Shown here one piece after another: positions 47,708-55,876 of a stretch of DNA of 64,000 nucleotides. The stretch lies in contig CP091033.1 of NCBI GenBank assembly GCA_039725955.1, positions 1,736,001 through 1,800,000 on the forward strand, in the 5' to 3' direction. A program made the translations under genes and the position numbers. The notes under the pieces are model-generated. The model searched no databases. It was not told the DNA's origin and was given only the letters and a program-made list of their open reading frames with translations. Each line of letters starts with the position of its first letter. Positions within the stretch are counted from its first letter, which is position 1. Source of the DNA: Sinorhizobium sp. B11. GTDB lineage: Bacteria > Pseudomonadota > Alphaproteobacteria > Rhizobiales > Rhizobiaceae.

Positions 47708-48246
47708 TGTTCAGCTCCATCCAGTTCTGTCCAACAGCAGAATAGCTGCACACAAGGACTACTGAGGATCGAGGCATTTCACACTTGGACCATGGTATCG
47801 CCGACACGTTGGTATTGGTATGACCGGCGAGGACGCCGTGGACGGTTATCAGCCGAGGCGAATGACGGGGAACCGTGGCGACCCTTCTATTCACTATCCC
47901 AGTGCGTGACGAGAACGCGTCTCTTTCTCAACTGGGCCTTCGCATGAATGGAAGCAATCAGCGTCCGTCATTGCTAGGTGCGCGCGTATGTTCGCGACAA
48001 CACTGTTGGCCGCCAGCGGGCAACAACAATCGATACCTTAGTTCACTTACCGCGAGCGATTGAACCGTCTACCTCTGACGCGTCGCCCTCATTCTGGCTG
48101 GGCAAAAATTCGGAACAGGCAAAGGCTCTCGAGCTCCTAATCGACTGAAGCGCCTGCTGCTCTCGCAGGACTGCGGGGCCGCTGCGCGCCCGGTGCTCGT
48201 TGTGTTCCGTTGGATCATCGTATCATTAAATTCTGGAGGAACTGGC
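47708..48246. other. Intergenic region, 539 bases
   Basis: No convincing gene on either strand; short open frames lack ribosome-binding sites and family resemblance. It contains a copy of the 27-bp palindromic promoter element on the minus side (47782-47808) serving the DJ-1 gene. Close to the plus-strand gene, around 48205-48225, there is a weaker resemblance (GATCATCGTATCATTAA). Confidence 0.6.
47782..47808 (-). promoter_or_regulatory. 27-bp palindromic promoter element, copy A
   Basis: Read on the minus strand: CGTGTCG, G, CGATACC, then ATGGTCCAAGTG. It fits the shared pattern GGTATCG-N-CGATACC followed by NTNGTRCAATRG, with the last part weaker. It points at the DJ-1 gene 75 bases away. 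Confidence 0.55.
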
Positions 48247-49125
48247 ATGAGATCTCGTCCAACAGCAATGTTCGTAGCCGCTGCTCTGTTTGCTATGCCG
48301 GGAAGCGCCATGCTGGCAGAAGACGGCGCCACACCAACAGGGACAATAGATAAACTGTACCACATTGACTGTGGTCACTCCCTGGCGAACGATGAGTCTG
48401 TCTGGACACCCGGTCAGAACGTAGGCAAGTCCATCGAATTCTCATCAACGTGCTATCTGATAAAGCACGGCTCAGATATACTCATCTGGGACACCGGGGT
48501 GCCTGAAGCCACGATTGACGATCCAAACGGCTGGTCCACACTTCCCAGTCTCATCGTCTACCATCTTGACAAGACGATATCCTCGCAGCTCGCGCAGATC
48601 GGGCTGACCCCGGCAGACGTAAAATACGTCCTTGTTTCACACACGCACGGCGATCATATCGGAAATATCGGCCTGTTCCCGGATGCCACCGTTGTTATGC
48701 AGAAGGCGGAGTACGACTGGATAAACTCGCCTCCCCCGGCTGATCCTAACATCAACACGCTTGTAATCCTTGCAAGGAAGCTGCTTGGCCAACCTCGGCG
48801 ATTAGAACTCATCACTGGTGACATCGACTTTTTTCGCGATGGAAGCGTTAGGCTCATTTCAACGCCTGGCCATACTCCTGGCAGCCAGTCACTCATGGTT
48901 CACCTGGCCAAGACAGGGTACGTGGTTCTCTCGGGCGACGTCGTGCATTTCGAGAGCAATTTCGAACATGACATCGTTCCCGCACTCAACGTCGACAAAG
49001 CAAAGTCGATCGCCTCGATGGATCGCGTCCGGGAATTGATGAAGCAGTACAATGCGAAAATGTTCATAAACCACGATAAACGGCAGACGGATACATTGAA
49101 GGTTCTTCCGGACTTTTACGACTGA
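48247..49125 (+). CDS. Exported metallo-beta-lactamase-fold hydrolase (lactonase-like)
   Basis: 292 residues with a Sec signal (AMFVAAALFAMPGSAMLAED) cleaved near residue 24. The dinuclear-metal motif VSHTHGDHIGNIGLFPDAT gives the HxHxDH signature, with further ligands in STPGHTPGSQSLMV, LSGDVVHFE and the C-terminal NHD. The layout resembles AttM/AiiA-type acyl-homoserine-lactone lactonases, but a signal peptide is unusual there, so the substrate is open. TGGAGGAACTGGC precedes the ATG at 48247; the upstream GTG-started extension has no site. Lone gene. Confidence 0.9.
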   Translation: MRSRPTAMFVAAALFAMPGSAMLAEDGATPTGTIDKLYHIDCGHSLANDESVWTPGQNVGKSIEFSSTCYLIKHGSDILIWDTGVPEATIDDPNGWSTLPSLIVYHLDKTISSQLAQIGLTPADVKYVLVSHTHGDHIGNIGLFPDATVVMQKAEYDWINSPPPADPNINTLVILARKLLGQPRRLELITGDIDFFRDGSVRLISTPGHTPGSQSLMVHLAKTGYVVLSGDVVHFESNFEHDIVPALNVDKAKSIASMDRVRELMKQYNAKMFINHDKRQTDTLKVLPDFYD

Positions 49126-49465
49126 AGAATAGCGATCCCGCTTATCCCGCCCAGATCCATCAGCAATTGCCGCGGGCGACCGGAGGCACGTCCGGCGTCC
49201 ATCCTCTGGACGCGGATATGATCCCGCCCCCTGCACGATGGTGATCTCCCTACATTTCGCATGACCGGGATATCACTCATCGCCCGGTGTCACACATCGA
49301 ACTTCGCGGCACATTGTCGAGCACCTGACTTGAAGGCGAAGCGTCATTTGCACTCGCGCATTTCCAGGCACGGAGGTGGTCTTCGACGTGACAAACGGTA
49401 CCGTGCCTGTGAGCTTTGCTGACCCGATGCCGTCCCAGGTCAGCAAACGCGCGGCATGAGAGGTC
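49126..49465. other. Intergenic region, 340 bases
   Basis: The stretch between the metallo-hydrolase stop and the end of the small minus-strand gene. No open frame with a ribosome-binding site or family resemblance was seen, and no copy of the palindromic promoter element. Confidence 0.6.
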
Positions 49466-49678
49466 TCAATATCTTGCTCTGAGGACTTCCTGAAGCCGCT
49501 CCCGGCTCGGAACTCCGGTCTGGAGCCAGCGAATAATATCCCGTGCCACAGCCTCCGCTTCCTCGCTTTTTCTGTTGCAACGTCGAGCCTCGCAGTACTC
49601 CTTCAGGACGTCTGCGGCCAACGACACCTCCTCCGGCATGAGCGGGCGAAGACACGGCCTATCGATTGGGCTTGGCAT
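49466..49678 (-). CDS. Hypothetical protein, 70 residues
   Basis: A small soluble, probably helical protein (LMPEEVSLAADVLKEYCEAR, KSEEAEAVARDIIRWLQTG). AAGGGAAA lies about ten bases before the ATG at 49678. It starts 21 bases after the small membrane-protein gene on the same strand. Coding-like composition and order suggest it is real; function unknown. Confidence 0.6.
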   Translation of the reverse strand: MPSPIDRPCLRPLMPEEVSLAADVLKEYCEARRCNRKSEEAEAVARDIIRWLQTGVPSRERLQEVLRARY

Positions 49679-49699
49679 GATTGTTTTTCCCTTGGCAGC

Positions 49700-49873
49700 T
49701 CAAACTGGGTCCGACACAGCGGCGGTCGCTCCGGAACCAACGGAAGCGGAAGGTACCCAGATACGGGTCGGTGCTGGCCGATCGCCGATGGCAATCAGAA
49801 CTCCGACGATCGCCACCATGGCAATTACGATCGCAACAAGCGGAAAGCTTGAACTCGCAGCGCGGTAGATCAT
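49700..49873 (-). CDS. Small single-pass membrane protein, 57 residues
   Basis: From the ATG at 49873 (an ATG one codon upstream is also possible), with GGGAG six bases ahead. The protein has one hydrophobic segment, FPLVAIVIAMVAIVGVLIAI, followed by a polar tail rich in Ala, Pro and Ser. No family recognised. It probably forms a two-gene unit with the 70-residue gene. Confidence 0.5.
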   Translation of the reverse strand: MIYRAASSSFPLVAIVIAMVAIVGVLIAIGDRPAPTRIWVPSASVGSGATAAVSDPV

Positions 49874-49982
49874 CATCTGCTCCCGATTTTTGGCCGCGGT
49901 TGATCGCAACCCCCGGCTTCGACCGAGACTATGTCGGCGAACCGTCAGGAAGGCATTTGCACCTTGGTATAGGGGATACGTT

Positions 49983-50009
49983 TTTATAGGCGATACCATC
50001 GTGCAATAG
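49983..50009 (+). promoter_or_regulatory. 27-bp palindromic promoter element, copy B
   Basis: TTTATAG, G, CGATACC, then ATCGTGCAATAG: the right half and the trailing part match the shared pattern exactly, the left half weakly. It lies about 146 bases ahead of the alpha/beta hydrolase gene. Confidence 0.55.
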
Positions 50010-50154
50010 CGCTCCGCATGGGCCAGCCTCAATGTTTCCGGGTACGGATCGACAGCAGATCTCGGTACGAAAGGCCAGCGCAAACACTCACGGAATCCTG
50101 ATCGAGAGCGCAGCCTTAACCCAGGATAAGCAATGACCATCGGAGACTGGCGCA

Positions 50155-51204
50155 ATGTTCAATTTCGTACCCGCAAATCTCACACGTCGATCGTTCGGCA
50201 GCGTTGCACTCGCTATTGCCGCGGCGGGTGTCCTCGGCGAAAAGACGACCCAAGCATCTCAGGCGACCACGGGTGTGGATATACCGACAGCTGCTGACGG
50301 AGCCACTCTCGAAGCAAACAAGGGCGTCGAGGCAGGAGACTTGTTCGCCTCTTATGCCGACATAGGACCGGCGACTGGATCACCAGTCTTGCTGCTGCAC
50401 GGCTGGCCCTACGACATCAACAGCTTCGCGCAGGTCGCACCTCTCCTTGCCGACCGAGGACACCGCGTCATCGTGCCCTTCCTGCGGGGTTACGGGGGCA
50501 CGCGCTTCCTATCGGCGGAGACGAAACGCAACGGCCAGCAGGCCGCAATTGCAGTCGACATCATCAAGCTGATGGACGCCCTAGGGATCAAGCAGGCTAC
50601 GATCGCAGGCTTCGACTGGGGAGCGCGGACAGCCGACATAGTCGCGGCTCTTTGGCCGGAACGCTGCAAAGCCCTCGTATCGGTCAGCGGCTATCTGATC
50701 GGGAACCAGTCTGCCGGAAAGGCGCCACTGCCGCCGACCGCCGAACTTCAGTGGTGGTATCAATTCTATTTCGCCACTGATCGCGGTCGCGAAGGCTACG
50801 AGAAATACACGAACGACTTCGCCAAGCTTATCTGGCAGCTCGCCTCCCCACATTGGAAATTCGACGACGAAACGTTCTCGCGAAGCGCCGCTGCATTCGC
50901 CAATCCCGACCATGTGGCGATCGTCGTCCATAACTATCGATGGCGTCTCGGACTGGCACCCGGCGAGGACCGGTTCGACGAATACGAGGCCGTGCTCGCC
51001 AAGGCCCCAGACCTATCGGTCCCGACAATAACGCTCGAAGGCGACGCGAACGGGGCACCTCATCCGGATCCCAAGACCTACGCCGCGAAATTCAAGGGAA
51101 GATATGAACACCGTCTGATCACAGGTGGGATTGGCCACAACCTTCCGCAGGAAGCACCAGGCGCCTTCGCGCAGGCAGTGATGGACGTCGATGCCTGGGC
51201 ATGA
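50155..51204 (+). CDS. Alpha/beta hydrolase, epoxide hydrolase/dehalogenase-like, Tat signal
   Basis: 349 residues. The N-terminus has a twin-arginine signal (LTRRSFGSVALAIAAAG). The hydrolase core shows the oxyanion motif LLLHGWPYD near residue 83, the nucleophile elbow AGFDWGARTAD with aspartate, as in epoxide hydrolases and haloalkane dehalogenases, and the catalytic histidine in ITGGIGHNLPQEAP. Expected to act in the periplasm on epoxide- or halide-like or lactone substrates. A 27-bp promoter element lies upstream. A degraded relative of its C-terminus occurs at 52.4 kb. Confidence 0.9.
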   Translation: MFNFVPANLTRRSFGSVALAIAAAGVLGEKTTQASQATTGVDIPTAADGATLEANKGVEAGDLFASYADIGPATGSPVLLLHGWPYDINSFAQVAPLLADRGHRVIVPFLRGYGGTRFLSAETKRNGQQAAIAVDIIKLMDALGIKQATIAGFDWGARTADIVAALWPERCKALVSVSGYLIGNQSAGKAPLPPTAELQWWYQFYFATDRGREGYEKYTNDFAKLIWQLASPHWKFDDETFSRSAAAFANPDHVAIVVHNYRWRLGLAPGEDRFDEYEAVLAKAPDLSVPTITLEGDANGAPHPDPKTYAAKFKGRYEHRLITGGIGHNLPQEAPGAFAQAVMDVDAWA

Positions 51205-51377
51205 CGGGAACTCAGCGCCCCGTCACGTGGGAAGCACCCATCGAATTTATCGATCATCATCATCCTAATAAGGAGGGTGGCGCGGCGCTGGCGGAAGTAG
51301 GATGAAAGGCGCGTATCTGTCGCTGCGCATCGCCCAACTTGCGCCCAGCGGACACGTCATCTTGAAAGGATCCGACA

Positions 51378-52412
51378 TTGGAAATCGGTATCGATAGTTT
51401 TGCAATGCTCCTGACCGACCCCGCCACGGGGCGATTGCAGTCAGCCATCGATCGCATGGAGAGCGTGCTTGCGGAGATCGAGCTCGCAGATCAAGTCGGC
51501 CTCGATGTCTTCGGAATGGGCGAACACCATCGAGAGAACGCGCTCGATTCAGCCCCGGCCGTCATCCTTGCGGCCGCCGCGGCACGCACGAAGTCGATCC
51601 GACTGACAAGCGCTGTTGCTGTCCTCAGCGCCGCCGATCCCGTGCGGCTCTTCCAGGAATTTGCCACACTGGATCTGATATCCGGCGGAAGAGCTGAAAT
51701 CGTGGTCGGTCGTGGCTCTTCGGTCGAGGCGTATCCGCTGTTTGGATTCGACCTGCGGGACTACGATACGCTGTTCGCGGAAAAGCTGGACCTGTTGCTG
51801 AAGATCATGGAGCAACCCAACATCAAATGGCAGGGTCGCTTTCGTCCTGCGATCAATGGCGAGGGCGTGTTTCCCCGTCCACACCAGCCGAATTTGCCAA
51901 TCTGGCTGGGCGTCGGCGGCACACCCGAATCCTTCGTCCGAGCTGGAACACTCGGTTTGCCGTTGATGGTCGCCATTATCGGCGGAAGCTTCGAGCGGTT
52001 CCTGCCTCTGGTCGATCTCTATCGCCGCGCATGGGACGCCGCGGGTCACCCCCGGCAGGGCCAGAAGGTCGGCGTCCATGCCCTCGGCTTTGTGGGAGAG
52101 ACGGACGCGGCTGCGAGGGAAGCGTTCTTTCCGGGTTGGTTCCAAATGTTCTCCGACGCGGGACGGGAACGGGGCTGGCCGCCGCCGACGAAGGCCCAGT
52201 TCGATCAGATGTGCGGTCCGAACGGCGCATTCCTGGTTGGCAGCCCGCGGACGGTTGCGGCCAAGATCCTGCATCTTAACGAGACCTTGCGCGGAGTGTC
52301 TCGCATCACCTTCCAGATGAGCACCGCTGCCCTGGAGACCAAGGCGATGCGCCGCTCTATCGAGTTTCTCGGCACTGATGTCGCGCCTCTCGTTCGCGGA
52401 CAACGTCCTTAG
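51378..52412 (+). CDS. LLM class flavin-dependent oxidoreductase
   Basis: 344 residues from a TTG start with AAAGGA eight bases ahead. The luciferase-like core reads VGLDVFGMGEHHRENALDSA, AVAVLSAADPVRLFQEFATL and LISGGRAEIVVGRGSSVEAY, typical of the general LLM oxidoreductase group (alkanal monooxygenase-like), distinct from the DszA-type proteins in the left half. Flavin-dependent oxidation of an organic substrate; the substrate is unknown. It follows the alpha/beta hydrolase by 173 bases without a visible promoter element, so it may be co-transcribed. Confidence 0.9.
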   Translation: MEIGIDSFAMLLTDPATGRLQSAIDRMESVLAEIELADQVGLDVFGMGEHHRENALDSAPAVILAAAAARTKSIRLTSAVAVLSAADPVRLFQEFATLDLISGGRAEIVVGRGSSVEAYPLFGFDLRDYDTLFAEKLDLLLKIMEQPNIKWQGRFRPAINGEGVFPRPHQPNLPIWLGVGGTPESFVRAGTLGLPLMVAIIGGSFERFLPLVDLYRRAWDAAGHPRQGQKVGVHALGFVGETDAAAREAFFPGWFQMFSDAGRERGWPPPTKAQFDQMCGPNGAFLVGSPRTVAAKILHLNETLRGVSRITFQMSTAALETKAMRRSIEFLGTDVAPLVRGQRP

Positions 52413-52426
52413 CTGTGCCGTCAAAC

Positions 52427-52539
52427 GACGCGAGCTTCAAGGGAAGCCACGAGCGCCGCCAGATCACCGGTAGGATGGGTCGAAACCTTCTGATGGAAGC
52501 GCCAACGCGTTCCCACAGGCGATCCAGACGCCGGCGTGA
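52427..52539 (+). pseudogene. Relic of an alpha/beta hydrolase C-terminus
   Basis: The plus strand reads DASFKGSHERRQITGRMGRN, then LLMEAP, and after a one-base shift NAFPQAIQTPA and a stop. This parallels the end of the hydrolase at 50155 (KFKGRYEHRLITGGIGHNLP). The catalytic-histidine position has become Arg, and the 5' part is missing, so it is non-functional. It suggests duplication or recombination in this region. Confidence 0.6.
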
Positions 52540-52615
52540 TGAACCGATGTTGTTTCGGCCTTTGGTCAAGACAATCATACGCGATCACAGAGCCGCATCC
52601 GTGCTGGCGCTGTGA

Positions 52616-53086
52616 TCATTTGCTGCTGCCGAAAATCAGCTTCTGATAGTCTGCTAGCATCTGCGGATCCTCGACGGAGCCGTGATGATGGAGTTGCCTC
52701 CAGGCGCCGTCCATCCGAACGAACCAGCGGGTTGTGCGGAAGGCGACATCCAGACTGTCGCTGGCAGTGCGGCACTTGCCCCGCTCGCGACCGACGAAGA
52801 GATGCCACTCTCGTCCGCCTTGGCTCGTGAAGTCGTGGAACGTGACGTTCACTGTGGCGGCGCCACCGAACAGCTTGGCATAGCCCCCCGCGATCTCATT
52901 CCAACCGCGACGGATCCCACCGATGGGGTTGTCCATGCTCGGAGCCTGCCCGGGGAACCAGACCCCTTCCAGGCCCGCCATATCGGCCGAATTAAATGCC
53001 CTGTAGAATTCGATCAGCGCATCCAGGGGGCCACCATCCCCTGTCTTCTGTTCCGCGCCCGTGATCTCCTCGAAACGTTCGTTCAT
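52616..53086 (-). CDS. SnoaL/NTF2-like protein (nuclear transport factor 2 fold)
   Basis: 156 residues from the ATG at 53086, with AGAGG eight bases ahead; the frame runs upstream without a site. The cone-fold pattern shows as LDALIEFYRAFNSADMAGLE, the GWNEIAGGYAKLFGG segment, HLFVGRERGKCRTASDSLDV and the closing WFVRMDGAWRQLHHHGS. Related proteins are isomerases, cyclases or small-ligand binders. Divergent from the SDR operon, with a copy of the promoter element on its side. Confidence 0.85.
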   Translation of the reverse strand: MNERFEEITGAEQKTGDGGPLDALIEFYRAFNSADMAGLEGVWFPGQAPSMDNPIGGIRRGWNEIAGGYAKLFGGAATVNVTFHDFTSQGGREWHLFVGRERGKCRTASDSLDVAFRTTRWFVRMDGAWRQLHHHGSVEDPQMLADYQKLIFGSSK

Positions 53087-53224
53087 GTCGAAACCTCTTT
53101 CCGGATTCGTTTGGCGAGCTACGCCGACCTGCCGGCAGTCGGTCGCCTTGCGGAAGGAGATAACGCCCCTCACACTCAGTGACCGTGCCGACGAAGGCAG
53201 CATGCACGGCGATAGTGGCGTAAT

Positions 53225-53251
53225 CCATTGTACGATGGTGTCGGCGCAAAC
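53225..53251 (-). promoter_or_regulatory. 27-bp palindromic promoter element, copy C
   Basis: Minus strand: GTTTGCG, C, CGACACC, then ATCGTACAATGG. The inner CCATTGTACGATGG is itself an inverted repeat. TACAAT has the look of a -10 box. It faces the SnoaL-like gene. Confidence 0.6.
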
Positions 53252-53295
53252 CTATCGCCCTCCATCGCATCTGAGCGACCGCGTCGTGGCGGGTC

Positions 53296-53322
53296 TATTG
53301 CACCTCATATCTGACACCCGAT
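53296..53322 (-). promoter_or_regulatory. Partial copy of the palindromic promoter element
   Basis: Only the trailing part is well kept on the minus strand: GAGGTGCAATAG. The palindromic half-sites are degenerate. It lies between copies C and D and may be a decayed or weak site. Confidence 0.35.
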
Positions 53323-53328
53323 CCAAAG

Positions 53329-53355
53329 GTATCGGGGACACCTTCGTACAATAGT
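53329..53355 (+). promoter_or_regulatory. 27-bp palindromic promoter element, copy D
   Basis: GGTATCG, G, GGACACC, then TTCGTACAATAG. The left half-site matches the pattern exactly and TACAAT resembles a -10 box, with a 17-base gap to a weak -35 (CAAAGG). It faces the SDR operon 153 bases downstream. Confidence 0.6.
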
Positions 53356-53507
53356 GAGACGCAGCAATCCGCGAGATGGTGTCGTCACGGCGGCTGGCGA
53401 CGATCGTTCCTGTCCGCAACAGCAGAGACATGACCTTGAAAATCCTGGCGAGCCCACCGTGCCTCGGCGGGCGAGGAATCCCGTGTGTCCAAAAACGGAG
53501 GTGCGAA

Positions 53508-54233
53508 ATGAGCACGCGTAAGACAATCCTGATCACCGGCGCGTCGCAGGGGATCGGGGCCGGACTGGTCAGATCGTTCATCGCGAGAGGCTACAATGTC
53601 GTCGGCACATCGCGACGCGCCACTCGGGCATTGTTGGCCGACACGATGGAATACCTGGAACTGGTCGATGGCGACGTGGGCGATCCGGCGACCGCCGAAC
53701 GCGTGGCCCAACGTGCGATCGAACGCTTCGGATCGATCGACGCGCTGGTGAACAATGCCGGTATCTTTTTCACCAAGCCATTCCTCGAATACACGATCGA
53801 CGACCTTCGGCAGCTTACCGCGACGAATGTCGAAGGGTTCGTTCATTTCACCAAGCACGCGATCCGGCAAATGCTCCGCCAGGGATCGGGCGGAAGCATC
53901 GTCACGATAACGACTTCGCTGACGGACCACCCGATCGCCGGCGTGACCGCGTCGTTCGCCATGATCACCAAGGGCGGCCTGAATGCCGTCACGAAGAGTC
54001 TCGCGATGGAGTTCGCCAAGCACAATATCCGGGTGAACGCCGTTGCTCCCGGCATCGTCGACACGCCGATGCATGAAATGGATCCGAAGGACTTTCTGAA
54101 GTCTCTCTCGCCAATGGGCACGATCACCGCCGTCCAGGAGATCGTCAACGGCGTCGTCTATCTGACGGAATCGACCAATATCACCGGGGAGGTGCTGCAC
54201 GTCGACAACGGCGCACATCTTGGAAAATGGTAG
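53508..54233 (+). CDS. SDR-family oxidoreductase lacking the usual catalytic tyrosine
   Basis: 241-residue Rossmann-fold short-chain dehydrogenase/reductase. The cofactor motif is ILITGASQGIGAGLVRSFIA, with a basic residue pair after VVGTSRR suggesting NADP(H), and the NNAG motif in IDALVNNAGIFFTKPF. At the active site the segment TTSLTDHPIAGVTASFAMIT is followed by KGG; the position four before the lysine, normally Tyr, is Ala. So it may bind cofactor without standard catalysis. CGGAGGTGCGAA precedes the ATG at 53508. First gene of an operon with RidA, the exported crotonase-like gene and probably the next two genes. Confidence 0.9.
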   Translation: MSTRKTILITGASQGIGAGLVRSFIARGYNVVGTSRRATRALLADTMEYLELVDGDVGDPATAERVAQRAIERFGSIDALVNNAGIFFTKPFLEYTIDDLRQLTATNVEGFVHFTKHAIRQMLRQGSGGSIVTITTSLTDHPIAGVTASFAMITKGGLNAVTKSLAMEFAKHNIRVNAVAPGIVDTPMHEMDPKDFLKSLSPMGTITAVQEIVNGVVYLTESTNITGEVLHVDNGAHLGKW

Positions 54234-54697
54234 TCCCTGGCGCTGACGCACGATTGCTGGAACTTGATATCGAGCTCCCTCCCCCACCAACACCTTTCGG
54301 CGCCTATGTCGAGGCGGTCCAGGTCGGCCCGCTTCTCTTCCTCAGCGGAATGCTCCCCGTGATCGGACACGAGGCCATCTACCACGGGCGCATTGGCGAG
54401 GGTCTTTCGGTTCTTGAAGGATACGACGCCGCCCGTGCTGCTTGCCTCAGCGGGCTCGCCGCGGCGAAAGCCCACCTGGGGTCGCTGAACAAGATCACCC
54501 GTATCGCCAAGCTCGGCGTCTACATCGCATCGCCCGGCGATTTCCAGGAACACCCAAAGGTGGCTGACGGAGCATCCGAGCTTCTGCGGGATGTCTTTGG
54601 CGCGTCGTCGGTTCCGCCCCGCATCGTCCTCGGCGTCTCCAGCATTCCGTTGGGAATGCCGGTCGAAATCGAACTCGTGCTCGAGATCGAATCCTAG
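54227..54697 (+). CDS. RidA family protein (YjgF/YER057c/UK114)
   Basis: 156-residue RidA-like protein. The family core appears as GAYVEAVQVGPLLFLSGMLP and KITRIAKLGVYIASPGDFQE, with PPRIVLGVSSIPLGMPVEIE where the classic enzyme has a substrate-binding arginine region. Classic RidA deaminates reactive enamines and imines. This member is of the longer YjgH/Rv-like kind. The start overlaps the SDR stop by seven bases. It may clear a reactive intermediate of the pathway, by inference. Confidence 0.9.
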   Translation: MVVPGADARLLELDIELPPPPTPFGAYVEAVQVGPLLFLSGMLPVIGHEAIYHGRIGEGLSVLEGYDAARAACLSGLAAAKAHLGSLNKITRIAKLGVYIASPGDFQEHPKVADGASELLRDVFGASSVPPRIVLGVSSIPLGMPVEIELVLEIES

Positions 54698-54732
54698 CGA
54701 CATCGTTTTAAACAACCTGAATGGAGGTATTC

Positions 54733-55722
54733 ATGAAAGTCAGATCACCCATCTCGACGAGCGCAATGATCGCATCGTCGAAGTTCCTGACGGCTGCGGC
54801 AGTGCTCATGCTTCCCGCGCTCGCGCTTTCCGGGCAGACCATGGTCGCGGAGAAGACCGATCGTCCGGCCGACGCCAAGTCACAGCCTGCGAGCGAGAAG
54901 CCGCAGATCCGGATCGAGAAGCGCACGCCCGCATATTGGCGTGTCACCTTCGACAATCCGCCTTTCAACATATTCGGGCCGGAGACCATTCCGCAAATGG
55001 AGAAGGTCGTCGAGGAGATTGAAGCGGACCCGAATCTCAGGGTCGTCGTCTTCGACAGCGCGGTCCCGGGCTTCTTCCTCACCCACTATAACTTTACGCC
55101 GCCGCTCTCCGAATCCACGAGCCTTCCCTATGGGAAGACCGGCCTCCATCCTCTGCCGGACATGCTCGTTCGCATCAGCAAGGCGCCCGTTGTCTCCATC
55201 GCCCTCATCCGCGGGCGAGCCACAGGCGTCGGCAGCGAATTGGCGCTCGCCAGCGACATGCGGTTTGCCAGCAAGGAGAATGCAATCCTTTCCCAGTGGG
55301 AGGTCGGAGCCGGCTTCGTTCCGGGTGGTGGTCCGATGGCGCGCCTCCCGCGTCTGATGGGCCGCGGCCGTGCGCTCGAAGTGCTTCTCGGGTCTGATGA
55401 CATCAACGGCGAACTCGCCGAGGAATACGGCTACGTCAATCGTTCGTTCGACGACGATAAGCTCGACCCGTTCGTAGATGCACTCGCCGCCAGGATTTCC
55501 GGTTTCGACCGCCAGGCGATCGCCGATACGAAGCGGCTCGTCGATTTCGCGAGCCTCCCGAGCGATCCGGAAATCGGAGCTGGTTGGGACGCCTTCATCC
55601 AGTCCGTCCAGCGCCCGGTGGCGCAAAAGAACATCGGCCGCCTGATGGAAATGGGGCTTCAGACGAACCCCGACGTCGAAGCGCGCCTCGGGCACTACAC
55701 GCAGACTTTGGCCGACAAGTAG
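54733..55722 (+). CDS. Crotonase-fold (enoyl-CoA hydratase/isomerase) protein with signal peptide
   Basis: 329 residues. The ATG at 54733 has GGAGG seven bases ahead; an ATG at 54721 overlaps that site. Residues about 10-40 are a hydrophobic signal-like segment (FLTAAAVLMLPALALSGQTM). The crotonase core begins near residue 60: YWRVTFDNPPFNIFGPETIP, RGRATGVGSELALASDMRFA and AILSQWEVGAGFVPGGG with a glutamate near the usual catalytic place. Crotonases act on CoA thioesters in the cytoplasm, so export is odd; the fold may serve another reaction here. Second or third gene of the SDR operon. Confidence 0.85.
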   Translation: MKVRSPISTSAMIASSKFLTAAAVLMLPALALSGQTMVAEKTDRPADAKSQPASEKPQIRIEKRTPAYWRVTFDNPPFNIFGPETIPQMEKVVEEIEADPNLRVVVFDSAVPGFFLTHYNFTPPLSESTSLPYGKTGLHPLPDMLVRISKAPVVSIALIRGRATGVGSELALASDMRFASKENAILSQWEVGAGFVPGGGPMARLPRLMGRGRALEVLLGSDDINGELAEEYGYVNRSFDDDKLDPFVDALAARISGFDRQAIADTKRLVDFASLPSDPEIGAGWDAFIQSVQRPVAQKNIGRLMEMGLQTNPDVEARLGHYTQTLADK

Positions 55723-55876
55723 GCCGGAGCCGCGCCCGCGCGTCGGAACGGCAGGTCGCGCGGGCGCACATCTCATCCTGCCGTTCGTCCAATCAGAGAA
55801 ATCGCGCGGCCCCCAGCCGCGGTGATGAAGGCGCGGTCTTCCGCACGAACCACCCAACCAGCCATGGAGACGTCAC

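Larger units (their letters stand above)
53087..53507. other. Divergent promoter region, 421 bases
   Basis: No gene is supported here. The stretch holds three copies of the region's promoter element: 53225-53251 (minus, facing the SnoaL-like gene), a partial one at 53296-53322 (minus) and 53329-53355 (plus, facing the SDR operon). Confidence 0.65.

Noticed and set aside
48205..48225. Possible copy of the palindromic promoter element ahead of the metallo-hydrolase
   Set aside because: Only the ATCGTATCATTA part resembles the pattern and the half-sites are missing; too weak to list as a copy.
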